Positions 45,307 through 54,233 of a DNA stretch of 64,000 bases are shown one piece after another. The first letter of the stretch is position 1, and every line of letters begins with the position of its first letter. Location of the stretch: the NCBI GenBank assembly GCA_964624475.1, contig CAZUYC010000004.1, forward strand, positions 1 to 64,000, given 5' to 3'. Origin of the DNA: CAZUYC01 sp964624475 (GTDB lineage Bacteria; Myxococcota_A; UBA9160; SMWR01). The notes beneath the pieces are model-generated. The model saw only the letters and a list, made by a program, of their open reading frames with translations. It had not been told where the DNA came from and did not search any database. The position numbers and the translations under genes were made by a program.

Positions 45307-46422
45307 CTAACGCCGGCGGCCGCGTCCGATCCAGCCCCGGCGGCGGAAGTAGAGGAGCATTCCCACGGCGAGGCCGCCCATGCCGGCGAGCGTGAGCGGG
45401 TAGCCCCAGCTCCAGCGGAGCTCCGGCATGTAGTCGAAGTTCATGCCGTAGACGCCCACGACGAAGGTGAGAGGGATGAAGATGCTCCCGATCATCGTCA
45501 GCATCTTCATGATCTCGTTCGTGCGCTGTACGACTCTGGAGCGGTAGATCTCCAGCAGACCCACCGACAGCTCGTGGGCGGAATCGGCGAGCTCGATCAC
45601 CTGCGCGATGTGGTCGAGCGTGTCGCGCAGGTAGGTGCGCACCTCCGGGCTCACGAAGGGCGAGTCGGTGGTGGCGAGCTCGAGCACCGCCTCGCGCTGC
45701 GGGCGCCCGACCCGGCGCAGCACGACCAGGCGCCGGCGGTTCGCGTGGATGCGCTCCAGGAGCTCCGGGTCCGGCACGCCACTGACCGCATTCTCTTCGA
45801 GATCCTCGAGCTCGTGCGTCAGGGACTCGACGATCGGGTAGTAGCGGTCGACGAGCGTGTCGATCAGCGCGTACGCGAGGTAGGCCGGCCCCGCCGTGCG
45901 GATCGCGCCCACGCCCTCGCGCAGCCGCTGGCGCACCGGATCGAAGAACCCGAAGGAGCGCTCCTGGAAGCTCAACAGGTGCCGGCGGCCGATCAGGAAC
46001 GCGACCTGCGGGACGTCGATGGCGCCCCGGCCGTCGACGATCGGCAGACGCGCGATCACGAGCTGATGATCGGGGTAGAGCTCCGATTTCGCGCGCCCCG
46101 GGACGTTCACCGCGTCCGCGAGCGCGAGCGGGTGCAGGGCGAAGATCTCGCCGATCCGCTGCAGCACCCGCTCGTCGCCGAGACCCCGGACGTCGATCCA
46201 GGCGGTCTGCTGCGGGTCGACGAATCGCGCGAGCTCCTCGACGTCCTCCACGTCCCGCTCGTGCACCCCGTCCGGCGCGTAGCTCATCACGTGGACCCGC
46301 GGCGGCGGAGAGCCGGCGGGCACGGCCAGGGTCCCGGGGCGCGCGCCCGCCGGCGGCCGCGACTTGCGGAAGGTCCGCGGGCGCTCTTCGGATCGCTCGG
46401 GTCGCTCGCGTCTGCGCGGCAT
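45307..46422 (-). CDS. corA: CorA magnesium/cobalt transporter
   Basis: 371-residue CorA. The selectivity motif GMN is at 326-328 (VYGMNFDYMPELRWSWGYPL), after the first span TMIGSIFIPLTFVVGVYGMN, with a second span and an Arg-rich tail. The cytosolic domain (VHERDVEDVEELARFVDPQQ, LHPLALADAVNVPGRAKSEL, RTNEIMKMLTMIG) follows the family order. An N-terminal 40-residue Arg/Pro-rich extension is unusual. It probably heads a transcript that continues into the spermidine-synthase-like gene. Confidence 0.94.
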   Translation of the reverse strand: MPRRRERPERSEERPRTFRKSRPPAGARPGTLAVPAGSPPPRVHVMSYAPDGVHERDVEDVEELARFVDPQQTAWIDVRGLGDERVLQRIGEIFALHPLALADAVNVPGRAKSELYPDHQLVIARLPIVDGRGAIDVPQVAFLIGRRHLLSFQERSFGFFDPVRQRLREGVGAIRTAGPAYLAYALIDTLVDRYYPIVESLTHELEDLEENAVSGVPDPELLERIHANRRRLVVLRRVGRPQREAVLELATTDSPFVSPEVRTYLRDTLDHIAQVIELADSAHELSVGLLEIYRSRVVQRTNEIMKMLTMIGSIFIPLTFVVGVYGMNFDYMPELRWSWGYPLTLAGMGGLAVGMLLYFRRRGWIGRGRRR

Positions 46423-46449
46423 CGGCGCCCCATCGTACCGGTCTCGGCG

Positions 46450-47544
46450 CTAGCGCGGGAGGAGCGCCTCGAGGAGCCGCTCGACCACCGCGCCGCCGAG
46501 CCAGGAGCCGATCCCGAGCAGCACGAAGAGCCCCGAGCGCAGCAGCGTCGGCAGGCCTACCGGCCACTCGCGCACGCCCTCGACCAGGGCGCGCCAGGCC
46601 AGGAGCTCCGCGACGCGCCCGCCCGCCGCCGCGCGCCCCGCCAGCAGCACCTCCCGCTCCTGCTCGAGCGCCCGGTTCACGCGCAGGATCTCGGCCCGTT
46701 TGGCAGCGGCGATCCGGGGGCGAACGCGCGAGAGCGGCAGCGCGAAGGCGGTCGCGACGACGCCGAGGACGAGCGCGAGCACGAGTCCGTTGATCGCCGC
46801 CGGCCATTCCCCGAGCCAGAAGAGCGAGATCGACGAGGAGAGGAGGATCCAGAGCAGCGCGCTGCGCTGCCCCTTGCGCGCGAGGGGGGCGAGGGCCCCC
46901 GGATCGAGGAGGTCGACGCGTACGTGCTTCGCGAGGCGCGCATAGCCGCGGGTGAGCGCCGCCTCCAGCGCGAGCATGCGCCCGAAGGCGTAGGCGCCGG
47001 CCGCGTTGTGGAGCAGGGCCCACCAGAGCTGCGGATCGCGCGGGCCGGGTCGCGGGCCGTGGCCCCAGATCAACGGGTCGAAGAGCACCGCGAGCAGCAT
47101 GACGGCGACGCTCGCACCGCTCGCGAGGGCGAGCCACGACGCCGGCGCCGAGGTCGTCTCCACGCGGAGCCTCGCGAGCTCGGACTCGGAGAGTTCGAGG
47201 CTCGCGCGGAGATCGCGCAGGTCGCCGAGCGCGCCCCGGAATGCGTAGGCGTTGAGCGTGAGCGGCAGCACGACGACGAGCCCCGCCACGAGCTCCCAGA
47301 TCCAGGGCATCGGTGCAAAGCCGTCTGGCGGAGCCAGAGCGGCGGAGAGCGCGCGGAAGAAGAGCGCCACGAGGGAGTAGCCCGCGACCAGCGCGAGGCC
47401 CGTCCACACCGGCGCCACGGGCGAAGCCTCGAAGACCCGTAGCGTCCAGTCGCGGGGCGGAGGACACCCGCCGCCGTCTGCTTCGACGTTCGCCGCGGGG
47501 GCTTCGGCGCGGGCCCCGAGCATGGCCCGAGCGTACCACGGCAC
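46450..47544 (-). CDS. Hypothetical multi-span membrane protein
   Basis: 364 residues with about six hydrophobic stretches: VWTGLALVAGYSLVALFFRA, WELVAGLVVVLPLTLNAYAF, LALASGASVAVMLLAVLFDP, LLWILLSSSISLFWLGEWPA, ALVLGVVATAFALPLSRV and SGLFVLLGIGSWLGGAVVER. A predicted cytosolic helix RAEILRVNRALEQEREVLLA lies before the last span. I recognise no family. It is divergent from the giant MscS-type channel (125-bp gap) and 27 bp upstream of corA on the same strand. A membrane-integrity or ion-homeostasis role is a context guess only. Confidence 0.7.
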   Translation of the reverse strand: MPWYARAMLGARAEAPAANVEADGGGCPPPRDWTLRVFEASPVAPVWTGLALVAGYSLVALFFRALSAALAPPDGFAPMPWIWELVAGLVVVLPLTLNAYAFRGALGDLRDLRASLELSESELARLRVETTSAPASWLALASGASVAVMLLAVLFDPLIWGHGPRPGPRDPQLWWALLHNAAGAYAFGRMLALEAALTRGYARLAKHVRVDLLDPGALAPLARKGQRSALLWILLSSSISLFWLGEWPAAINGLVLALVLGVVATAFALPLSRVRPRIAAAKRAEILRVNRALEQEREVLLAGRAAAGGRVAELLAWRALVEGVREWPVGLPTLLRSGLFVLLGIGSWLGGAVVERLLEALLPR

Positions 47545-47669
47545 TCGCCCGCGACCGCGGCGCCGCTCGCGCCGCCTTCGTTAGAATCGAACGGCCGATC
47601 GACGCGAAGGGGGGTCGAGTCGATGGACGCCGCAGCCACGCCGCGAAGCGTTCGCGCCGGGGAGCCCGT

Positions 47670-50600
47670 GTGAGCGCGCGGACCGTGCTTCCGTGGGCGC
47701 TCGCCTGGGCCGTGCTCGTCGCGGCGGGACCCGCGCGACCGCAGCAGCTGCCCTCGCCGCAGCCTTCGCGGGGCGCCGCGGCCGAGGAGCCGGGGTCCGA
47801 GGAGCTCCGCGCGAAGCTGGCGCAGATCGAGCAGGAGGCGGGCGAGCTCTCCGCCCGCGCTGACGAGTGGACCGCGCGCTCCGCCGAGTCTTCGCAGGCG
47901 CGGCAGGGCGCGCCGGCGCGTCTGCGCGCGATCGAAGTCGAGATCGACGCGCTCCGCTCGCGCCTGCCCACCCGGGTCCCACCGCGCGCGACGCTGCCCG
48001 AGCTCGAGGCATCGCTTCTCGGCGCCGAGCAGGACCTCGCCCTCGCGCGCCGCGAGGCGGTCGATCTCGAAGCGGAGGCGGAGCGTCGCTCCGAGCGCCG
48101 CCGCCAGGCTCCCGAGCTCCTCGCCGCGGCGAAGGAACGCCTCCGGCTGCTCGGCGAGGAGCCGGCCGCCGTCACGGGCGAGGACCCGCGGCTCGCCGAA
48201 GCCCGGCGCGGGCTCGCGAAGGCACGGCGCGAGGCGACCCTGCGCGAGATCGAAGCCCACGAGCAGGAGCTCGCGAGCTACGAGGCGCGCGGCGCCCTGC
48301 TCGCGAAGCGGCTCGATCGGGCCCAGCTTCGCATCGCGGCCGAGCAGGAGCGCGCCCTGGCGTTCCGCGGCGCGCTGAGCGCCCGGCAGCAGCTCGAGGC
48401 CGAGCGCGCGGCGGAGCGCGCGCGCGGGGTCCTCGAGGAGGCGGCTGCGCTCGCTCCGGCCGCCCAGGGCATCGTGAGGCAGCTCGCGGAGCAGAACGCG
48501 CGGCTCGCCGAGGAGCGGACGGGCGCCAGCGGGCTCGTCGGGCAGATCGACGACGTGAGCCGCAAGCTCGCGAACGCCGAGGAGGCCGTGGCGCGGGTCG
48601 AGGCGGACCGCGCCCGCATCGTCCGGAAGATCGAGGCGGCCGGGCTCACGGGGTCGGTGGGGTTCCTGCTGCGCAAGCAGCGTGCCGATGCGCCGGACGT
48701 CCGCAAGTACCGCCGCTTCATCCGCATGCGCCGGGATCTGATCCAGGCGGCACAGGTGCGGCAGATCGATCTGCGCGAGCAGCGGCGCGAGCTCGCCGAC
48801 GTCGACGCGCAGGTCGCCCGCACCATGGTCGGCATCGGAGCCGACGTAGGAGCCGCGGAACGCGCGGCGATCGAGTCGCTCCTGCGCGACCTCCTCGAGA
48901 CCAAGCGCAAGTACCTGGACGCGCTGATCGCGGACCACGAGACCTACTTCCAGAACCTCGTGGACTTCGACGCCAAGCAGCAGGAGCTGATCGAGAAGAC
49001 GGAGTCGCTGCTGCAATTCATCGACGAGCGCATCCTCTGGATCCCGAGCGGCTCGCTGGTGCGCCCCGGGATCGTCGCCGACGCCCGGGATGCGCTCAGC
49101 TGGCTCGGCGATCCGCGCCTCTGGGGGCAGCTCGGCCGCGCGCTCGCGGACGCGCTGCGGACGGCACCCCTCCTGAACGCGGCCCTCGCCCTCGGCGTCC
49201 TGCTCTATGCCGGCCTCGGCGGTCGGGTGCGCGCGAGGATCGGCGCCCTCGGCGACGAGGCGCGTCCCGCGAGCTGCGCGCGCTACGCAACGACCGCGGA
49301 GGCGTTCTGCCTGACGCTCCTGCTCGTGCCGTGGCTCCCCGGCCTCGCCGGGTACCTCGGCTGGCGGGTCGAGGTCTCGCCCGCGGCGACCCTGTTCGTG
49401 CGCTGTGTGGGCGGCGCGGTCGTCGCCGCGGCCCTGGTCTGGGCCACGCTCGAGCTCCCGCGCCAGCTGCTGCGCCGGGGCGGGATCGCCGAGGCGCACT
49501 TCGGCTGGCCCGAGGCCGCGGTGGTCCGCCTGCGGCGCGATCTCGGCGGGCTCGCCGCCTTCGCGGTTCCCGCGGTGCTGATCGTCCAGGTCTTCGAGCT
49601 GCGCGGCGAGGATGCCTGGAAGGAGTCCGTCGGGAACATCGCGTTCGTGCTGCTGATGGGCGTTCTCGCGGCCTTCACCCAGCGCTGGCTCCGCGGCGCG
49701 GGCGGCGCACGGCCGGCCACCGGCGAACGGAGTCGAGCGGACGGGCCGATCGCGGCGATCGCCGGCGCCCGTGCCGGTGCGCGCTGGCGGATCCTGCACG
49801 CCGGCGCCGTCGCCGTGCCCGCGCTCCTCGGCGCCGCCGCTCTCGGCGGCTACTACTGGACGGCGCTGCGGCTCGCCGCCCGCTACCACTGGACGCTCTG
49901 CTTCCTTCTTGCGCTCGTGGTCCTGCTCCGGCTCTCGGACCGCTGGTCGCTCGTCGCACGCCGGCGGCTCGCGACCCTGCGCGCGCGCGAGTGCGAGGCC
50001 GCGCGGGCGGCGCAGCGCGCGGACGGAGCCGATGCCGAGGAGACGACGGCGCAGGAGGCTCCGCTCGACCTCGCCGACGTGGACGCGCAGACGAGTCGGC
50101 TGCTCCAGGGCACGGCGCTCGTCGCGGGTCTGCTCGGCCTCTGGCTGATCTGGGCCGAAGTGCTCCCCGCGGCGGGGATCCTGCGCGAGGTCGCGCTCTG
50201 GAACACCACCGAGACCGTGACGCTCGCGTCGACGACCGCCGCCGGCGAGGCGCGGACGACGACCGAGCAGCGCGTGGTGCCGGTCACGCTCGCGGATCTG
50301 CTCGCGGCGGCGGTCGTGGCGGCGCTGACGCTGCTCCTGGTGCGCAACCTGCCAGGGCTGCTCGAGCTCGTGCTCTTCCGGCGCGTCGGTCTCGGCCCCG
50401 GAGAGCGCTACGCGTACGCGACGATCGCCAAGTACGGGGTCGCAGTCGGCGGCGCGGCGCTCGCCTGCGACGCCCTCGGCATAGGCTGGTCGAGCGTCCA
50501 GTGGCTCGTGGCGGCGGTCGGCATCGGCCTCGGCTTCGGCCTCCAGGAGATCTTCGCGAACTTCGTCTCGGGCCTGATCCTGCTCTTCGAGCGGCCGATC

Positions 50601-51098
50601 CGCGTCGGCGACACGGTCACGATCGGAGACGTCTCCGGTACGGTGACGCGGATCCGCATCCGCGCCACCTGGATCACGAGCGGAGACCGCAAGGAGCACG
50701 TCGTCCCCAACAAGGAGTTCGTCACCAGCCGGCTCGTGAACTGGTCGCTCTCCGACACGGTGCTGCGCCTCGAGGTGCGGGTCGGCGTCGCCTACGGCAC
50801 CGACGTCGAGCGGGCGCTCGGGCTCCTGCGCGAGGTCGCGCTCCGGAACGAGCACGTGCTGCGCGAGCCCCGGCCCGAGGCCTGGTTCGCGGGATTCGGC
50901 GAGAGCACGCTCGACCTCGAGCTCTGCGCCTTCAGCCCCGATGCCGCCCACATGACCCCGATCCGCCACGCGCTCCACCTGGCGATCGACCGGTCCTTCC
51001 GCGACGCCGGGATCGAGATCGCGTTCCCGCAGCGCGACATCCACGTGCGCACACGACCGCCGCCAGTCCCCGGCCCGGCGGGGAACGCTTCGGGCTAG
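47670..51098 (+). CDS. Large mechanosensitive channel, MscK/KefA-like
   Basis: 1142-residue MscS-family channel. GTG start and signal peptide (LPWALAWAVLVAAGPARPQQ). A periplasmic coiled-coil domain follows (about 45-450, Glu/Ala/Arg-rich), then a multi-span region (about 490-930). The C-terminal MscS core (about 905-1142) has WLVAAVGIGLGFGLQEIFAN, then FVSGLILLFERPIRVGDTVT, VPNKEFVTSRLVNWSLSD and the beta/alpha cytosolic vestibule ending FPQRDIHVR. It releases osmolytes on hypo-osmotic shock. Domain order and size match MscK/MscM (about 1100). Upstream in-frame codons lack a signal peptide, so GTG 47670 is preferred. Confidence 0.9.
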   Translation: MSARTVLPWALAWAVLVAAGPARPQQLPSPQPSRGAAAEEPGSEELRAKLAQIEQEAGELSARADEWTARSAESSQARQGAPARLRAIEVEIDALRSRLPTRVPPRATLPELEASLLGAEQDLALARREAVDLEAEAERRSERRRQAPELLAAAKERLRLLGEEPAAVTGEDPRLAEARRGLAKARREATLREIEAHEQELASYEARGALLAKRLDRAQLRIAAEQERALAFRGALSARQQLEAERAAERARGVLEEAAALAPAAQGIVRQLAEQNARLAEERTGASGLVGQIDDVSRKLANAEEAVARVEADRARIVRKIEAAGLTGSVGFLLRKQRADAPDVRKYRRFIRMRRDLIQAAQVRQIDLREQRRELADVDAQVARTMVGIGADVGAAERAAIESLLRDLLETKRKYLDALIADHETYFQNLVDFDAKQQELIEKTESLLQFIDERILWIPSGSLVRPGIVADARDALSWLGDPRLWGQLGRALADALRTAPLLNAALALGVLLYAGLGGRVRARIGALGDEARPASCARYATTAEAFCLTLLLVPWLPGLAGYLGWRVEVSPAATLFVRCVGGAVVAAALVWATLELPRQLLRRGGIAEAHFGWPEAAVVRLRRDLGGLAAFAVPAVLIVQVFELRGEDAWKESVGNIAFVLLMGVLAAFTQRWLRGAGGARPATGERSRADGPIAAIAGARAGARWRILHAGAVAVPALLGAAALGGYYWTALRLAARYHWTLCFLLALVVLLRLSDRWSLVARRRLATLRARECEAARAAQRADGADAEETTAQEAPLDLADVDAQTSRLLQGTALVAGLLGLWLIWAEVLPAAGILREVALWNTTETVTLASTTAAGEARTTTEQRVVPVTLADLLAAAVVAALTLLLVRNLPGLLELVLFRRVGLGPGERYAYATIAKYGVAVGGAALACDALGIGWSSVQWLVAAVGIGLGFGLQEIFANFVSGLILLFERPIRVGDTVTIGDVSGTVTRIRIRATWITSGDRKEHVVPNKEFVTSRLVNWSLSDTVLRLEVRVGVAYGTDVERALGLLREVALRNEHVLREPRPEAWFAGFGESTLDLELCAFSPDAAHMTPIRHALHLAIDRSFRDAGIEIAFPQRDIHVRTRPPPVPGPAGNASG

Positions 51099-51265
51099 TT
51101 CCGATGCCGGGGCCGACAAGGCCCAGGGGCTGCTGCTCGATCGCCTCGGCCTCCGCCTCCCGGAACGCCTCCGCAGCCCCCCTCGATGCGCGAAATGTAG
51201 TGCCGACCTGAGCTCTCAAGTGCCCGGAAACGCTGAAAACCGACCCGCCAACTGCGGAACTTGGG
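51099..51265. other. Convergent intergenic gap
   Basis: 167 bases between the convergent mechanosensitive channel and AarF genes. I see no convincing gene and no T-tailed terminator; base composition becomes slightly more A/T-rich near 51190-51260. Confidence 0.4.
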
Positions 51266-52636
51266 CTAGGCCGCGCGTTCGAGGCGGCGCCGGAGGAAGG
51301 GGAGGATCAGCGCGCGCAGATCGACGCGCGCGCGCAGGCGGGCGGCGAGCAGGTAGGTGCCGCCGAGCTTGCGGTGCAGGTAGAGCGAATCGATCGGCGG
51401 CGGGCGCCAGAAACCCTTTCCGAGCGCGAGGTCGGTAGCGAGCTCGCGCATGCGCGCGGGGTGCCCGGAGCCGGCGAAGTCGTGCGGCTCGTCGCCCGCG
51501 AAGGCCTCGCAGGCGAGCATCATCATGTCGACGAGCCCCTCGACCCGATCCGCGCGCTCGCCGGCCTCGAAGAGCCCGATCGCGAGCGAGGCCGCGCGGA
51601 CGCCGGCGCGGTCGCCGTCGATCCCGTCCTGGAAGAGGCGGGCGTAGAGATCCTGGAGGCGCCCGGGCACCTCGCGACCGGCGCCGAGATCGACGAGGCC
51701 GAGCCGCTCCGGCTCCGGGAGCCAGAGATAGTTGGCGAAGTTCGGGTCGGTTTGCACGAAGCCGAACTCGAAGAGCTCGCGGAAGAGCAGGCGGTAGAGT
51801 TCCTCCGCGACGGCGTCGCGGCGCGCCTGCGGGTGCCCGGCCCCGCAGAGGTCCTCGAGCGGGAGGCCGTGCAGGCGGTCCATGGCGAGGATGCGGGCCG
51901 TGGTGAGTTCGTCGTGCACGCGCGGCACGACGAAGGCCGGGTCGTCCGCGAGGAGCGCTCCGTAGCGCCGCAGGCGCTCGGCCTCGCCGGCGTAGTCGGC
52001 CTCCTCGTGGAGCTGGCGCTTCGCCTCCTCGGCGAGCGTCGCGAGATCGAGAGCGCGCGGCAAGAGGCGCGTGAGCCGCAGCGCGGCGACGAGGTTGTCG
52101 ACGTCGCTCGAGATCGAGCGGGCGACCCCGGGATACTGGATCTTGAGCGCCAGCTCGCGGCCGTCGGCGAGCGTGGCCTCGTGCACCTGGCCGATCGACG
52201 CCGCGGCGATCGGCTCGGAGTCGAAGCGGGTGAAGCGCGCCTCCCAGTCCGCGCCGTACTCCTCGCGCAGCACGGCGCGGAGCTGCGGATCGGGCATCGC
52301 ATCGGCGTCGGCCCGGAGCAGGGCCAGGGCCCCGGATACCTCGGGCGGCAGGAAATCGTCGCCCTCGAGCGAGAGGAGCTGCCCGAGCTTCATGGCGGCG
52401 CCGCGCATGCGCGAGAGCCGCCGGGCGAGGCGGCGCGCGCTCCCGCCGGAGAGGAAGACGCTCCCGGCGCCCGCGTCGCCCCCCGCCAGCCGTCGCGCCC
52501 GCTCGGCCACGCCGCCGAGGGCGACCTCGCCGGCCATCCAGCCGATGCGCCCGAGGCGCTCCAGGCGACCCGCCGGCACGCGATTTCGCGCGCGCCGCCG
52601 GCGGGGACCGAGCTCGCCCTCGTCAGCGCCCGCCAT
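51266..52636 (-). CDS. AarF/UbiB/ABC1 family atypical kinase
   Basis: 456-residue ABC1-family protein, an atypical kinase/ATPase linked to isoprenoid-quinone synthesis or lipid handling. The KxGQ motif is AMKLGQLLSL (K83-Q86). The A-rich loop FDSEPIAAASIGQVHEA, the ATP-binding lysine LALKIQYPG (K165), the catalytic loop VQTDPNFANYLW (D297, N302) and VDLGAG (D316, DFG equivalent) are all there. QTDPNFAN replaces the commoner HxDPHPGN but keeps the functional Asp and Asn. Its start overlaps the SDR stop by 14 bases, so the two are co-transcribed. Confidence 0.88.
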   Translation of the reverse strand: MAGADEGELGPRRRRARNRVPAGRLERLGRIGWMAGEVALGGVAERARRLAGGDAGAGSVFLSGGSARRLARRLSRMRGAAMKLGQLLSLEGDDFLPPEVSGALALLRADADAMPDPQLRAVLREEYGADWEARFTRFDSEPIAAASIGQVHEATLADGRELALKIQYPGVARSISSDVDNLVAALRLTRLLPRALDLATLAEEAKRQLHEEADYAGEAERLRRYGALLADDPAFVVPRVHDELTTARILAMDRLHGLPLEDLCGAGHPQARRDAVAEELYRLLFRELFEFGFVQTDPNFANYLWLPEPERLGLVDLGAGREVPGRLQDLYARLFQDGIDGDRAGVRAASLAIGLFEAGERADRVEGLVDMMMLACEAFAGDEPHDFAGSGHPARMRELATDLALGKGFWRPPPIDSLYLHRKLGGTYLLAARLRARVDLRALILPFLRRRLERAA

Positions 52637-53486
52637 GGGGCCCCGAGACGTCTCCGCCCGCCGAGGAGAGGTTCTCGTAGATCTTCGCCATCACCGCGAG
52701 GTCCTCCTCTCGATCGAGGCCGCCGATCCCCGCGCTCATCCCGCCGTCCACGGTGTAGGTGGCTCCGGTCACGAAGGATGCGAGGTCGCTGGCCAGGAAC
52801 GAGACGACCCGCGCCACCTCGTCCGCCTGGCCGACCCGCCCGATGGGATGGCCGCGCGCGAGGATCCCCTGGGTGATCGCCGGGACGCCGTGGGCGGGCC
52901 CCAGGATCGGCGTGTCGATCACCCCCGGGCAGACCGCGTTCACGCGGATCCCGAGCGGGGCGAACTCGAGCGCCGCGGCCTTCACGAGCCCGACCACGCC
53001 GTGCTTCGATGCGTAGTAGGAGGGCATGTTCGTACCCCCGCGCAGGCCCGCCACCGAGGCCGTGCACACGATCGCGCCGCGTCCGGCCGTCGCCATGGGC
53101 TCGACCACGGCGCGCAGCCCCAGGAAGACGCCGCGCAGGTTCACGGCGACGACACGGTCCCAGGTCTCGACGTCGCCGCCGCGGATCGCCGAGCCGAGCG
53201 CGATTCCCGCGTTCAGGTGCGCGACGTCGAGGCGGCCGTAGCGCGCGAGTGTCTCCCGCACCATCGCCTCGTTGGGATCCGGCTCCGACACGTCGACGCC
53301 GCAGGCGAAGGCCTCGCCGCCGCGCTCTCCGATCTCCTTCGCGGCGCGCGACGCCCCCTCGCGATCGAGGTCCGCGACGCATACCCGCGCGCCCTGCGCG
53401 GCGAGCAGGCTCGCCGTCGCCCGTCCGATTCCCGAGGCCGCGCCCGTCACGATCGCGACGCGGCCCCGGTGCCATCCGTCCTGCAT
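52623..53486 (-). CDS. Short-chain dehydrogenase/reductase
   Basis: 287-residue classical SDR. VAIVTGAASGIGRATASLLA is the coenzyme loop, DLDREG after strand 2 points to NAD, HLNAGIA replaces NNAG, and the catalytic set is S in TASVAGL plus Y-x3-K in PSYYASKHGVVG. The ending FVTGATYTVDGGMSAGIGG is standard, with a 25-residue tail. ATG 53486 has GGAGG four bases upstream and is the natural start. An open frame continues upstream but loses family similarity. Operon with the AarF kinase (14-base overlap). Confidence 0.9.
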   Translation of the reverse strand: MQDGWHRGRVAIVTGAASGIGRATASLLAAQGARVCVADLDREGASRAAKEIGERGGEAFACGVDVSEPDPNEAMVRETLARYGRLDVAHLNAGIALGSAIRGGDVETWDRVVAVNLRGVFLGLRAVVEPMATAGRGAIVCTASVAGLRGGTNMPSYYASKHGVVGLVKAAALEFAPLGIRVNAVCPGVIDTPILGPAHGVPAITQGILARGHPIGRVGQADEVARVVSFLASDLASFVTGATYTVDGGMSAGIGGLDREEDLAVMAKIYENLSSAGGDVSGPHGGR

Positions 53487-53494
53487 GGGTCCTC

Positions 53495-53710
53495 CTACCT
53501 CGGAATCCGCGGCCGAGGATACCAAGGCGGTTCGCGGCGGCGCGCGCCGGCGAGGCCGATGGCGAGGAGCGCGGCGAGCAGCGCCGCGGCGCCGGGCGCT
53601 CCGAGCGAGGGGACGGGGGAGGGCGATCGCACAGGCCGATCGGGCCATGGCCCTCCCTGGTCGCGCGGCGAAATGCCCCGCGGAGCCGCTGCTGCGCCAG
53701 TATCCCACAC
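53495..53710 (-). CDS. Small ORF with a CTERM-like sorting tail
   Basis: 71 codons ending 8 bp before the SDR start. Residues 33-60 read VPSLGAPGAAALLAALLAIG then LAGARRRE: a short Pro-containing motif, one hydrophobic span and an Arg cluster. That is the architecture of IPTL/PEP-CTERM-type sorting tails. There is no signal peptide and the N-terminal part is Pro/Gly filler, so this may be the end of a degraded surface protein or chance. GTG start. The rest of the gap (53711-53862) shows nothing convincing. Confidence 0.3.
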   Translation of the reverse strand: MWDTGAAAAPRGISPRDQGGPWPDRPVRSPSPVPSLGAPGAAALLAALLAIGLAGARRREPPWYPRPRIPR

Positions 53711-53862
53711 CGGGGGCGGCGCGAGAGCAGCGCCATCGGCGCGGGGCGGCTAGTTTCCTCCCGCGGCCCGGCAGGCGCCGGGAAAAGGAGGCCGAGCGCG
53801 TGCCGAGCGCGGGCTCCGGCCGCTTTCTCGGGGATCGGGGCATGAGAGGGGAGGGGATCCTG

Positions 53863-54186
53863 ATGTCGAGGGGGAGTCGTCTCGCCGTTGCGCTCGCGCT
53901 CGCCTGCGCCGGGGCGTCGATCGCGCGGGCCGAGGAGCAGCCGCAGGCTCCGGCGCGTCCGGTGCGCCCGAGGGGGGAGCAGATGCGCGAGAACCAGCGG
54001 AAGCTCGACGAGCTGGTCGCCAGGATGAACGCCGCAACGGGCGAGGTCAAGGTGGATGCGATCGCGGCCGTCTTGAACGAGCTCGTCGCGCAGCGCAAGG
54101 AGATGATGTCCGTGGGCGGGATGGGAGCCCCGATGGGACGCATGGGCAGCCCGATGCGGCCCGGCGCCAAGCCGCCGACGGAGTAG
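53863..54186 (+). CDS. Small exported Met-rich protein
   Basis: 107-residue secreted protein. Signal peptide MSRGSRLAVALALACAGASI, cleaved after ARA (residue 23), then a Pro-rich linker. A helical segment follows (RENQRKLDELVARMNAATGE, then VKVDAIAAVLNELVAQRKEM), and the tail EMMSVGGMGAPMGRMGSPMR has six Met in 20 residues. GGAGGGG is six bases before ATG 53863; ATG 53842 is a weaker alternative. No family name is certain; similar small periplasmic proteins with a Met-rich end occur in GC-rich bacteria. Met clusters can bind Cu(I), but that is only a suggestion. Confidence 0.7.
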   Translation: MSRGSRLAVALALACAGASIARAEEQPQAPARPVRPRGEQMRENQRKLDELVARMNAATGEVKVDAIAAVLNELVAQRKEMMSVGGMGAPMGRMGSPMRPGAKPPTE

Positions 54187-54233
54187 GCCCCGCCGCCTCG
54201 CTGCGGTCCGCGCCGCCGCGGGCCGACCCGGGA

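Noticed and set aside
44825..48175. 1116-codon open frame on the minus strand
   Set aside because: Runs through spermidine-synthase-like, corA and the unknown membrane gene out of their frames; composition is Ala/Arg filler.
47070..51119. 1349-codon open frame on the minus strand opposite the mechanosensitive channel
   Set aside because: Antisense shadow: Arg/Glu-rich low-complexity translation without domains. The plus-strand frame has a signal peptide and MscS motifs.
51266..52636. AarF kinase as catalytically dead because HxDPHPGN is replaced
   Set aside because: QTDPNFAN keeps the functional Asp and Asn, and KxGQ, Lys and the DFG-equivalent Asp are intact. I believe this variant is common in bacterial ABC1 proteins.
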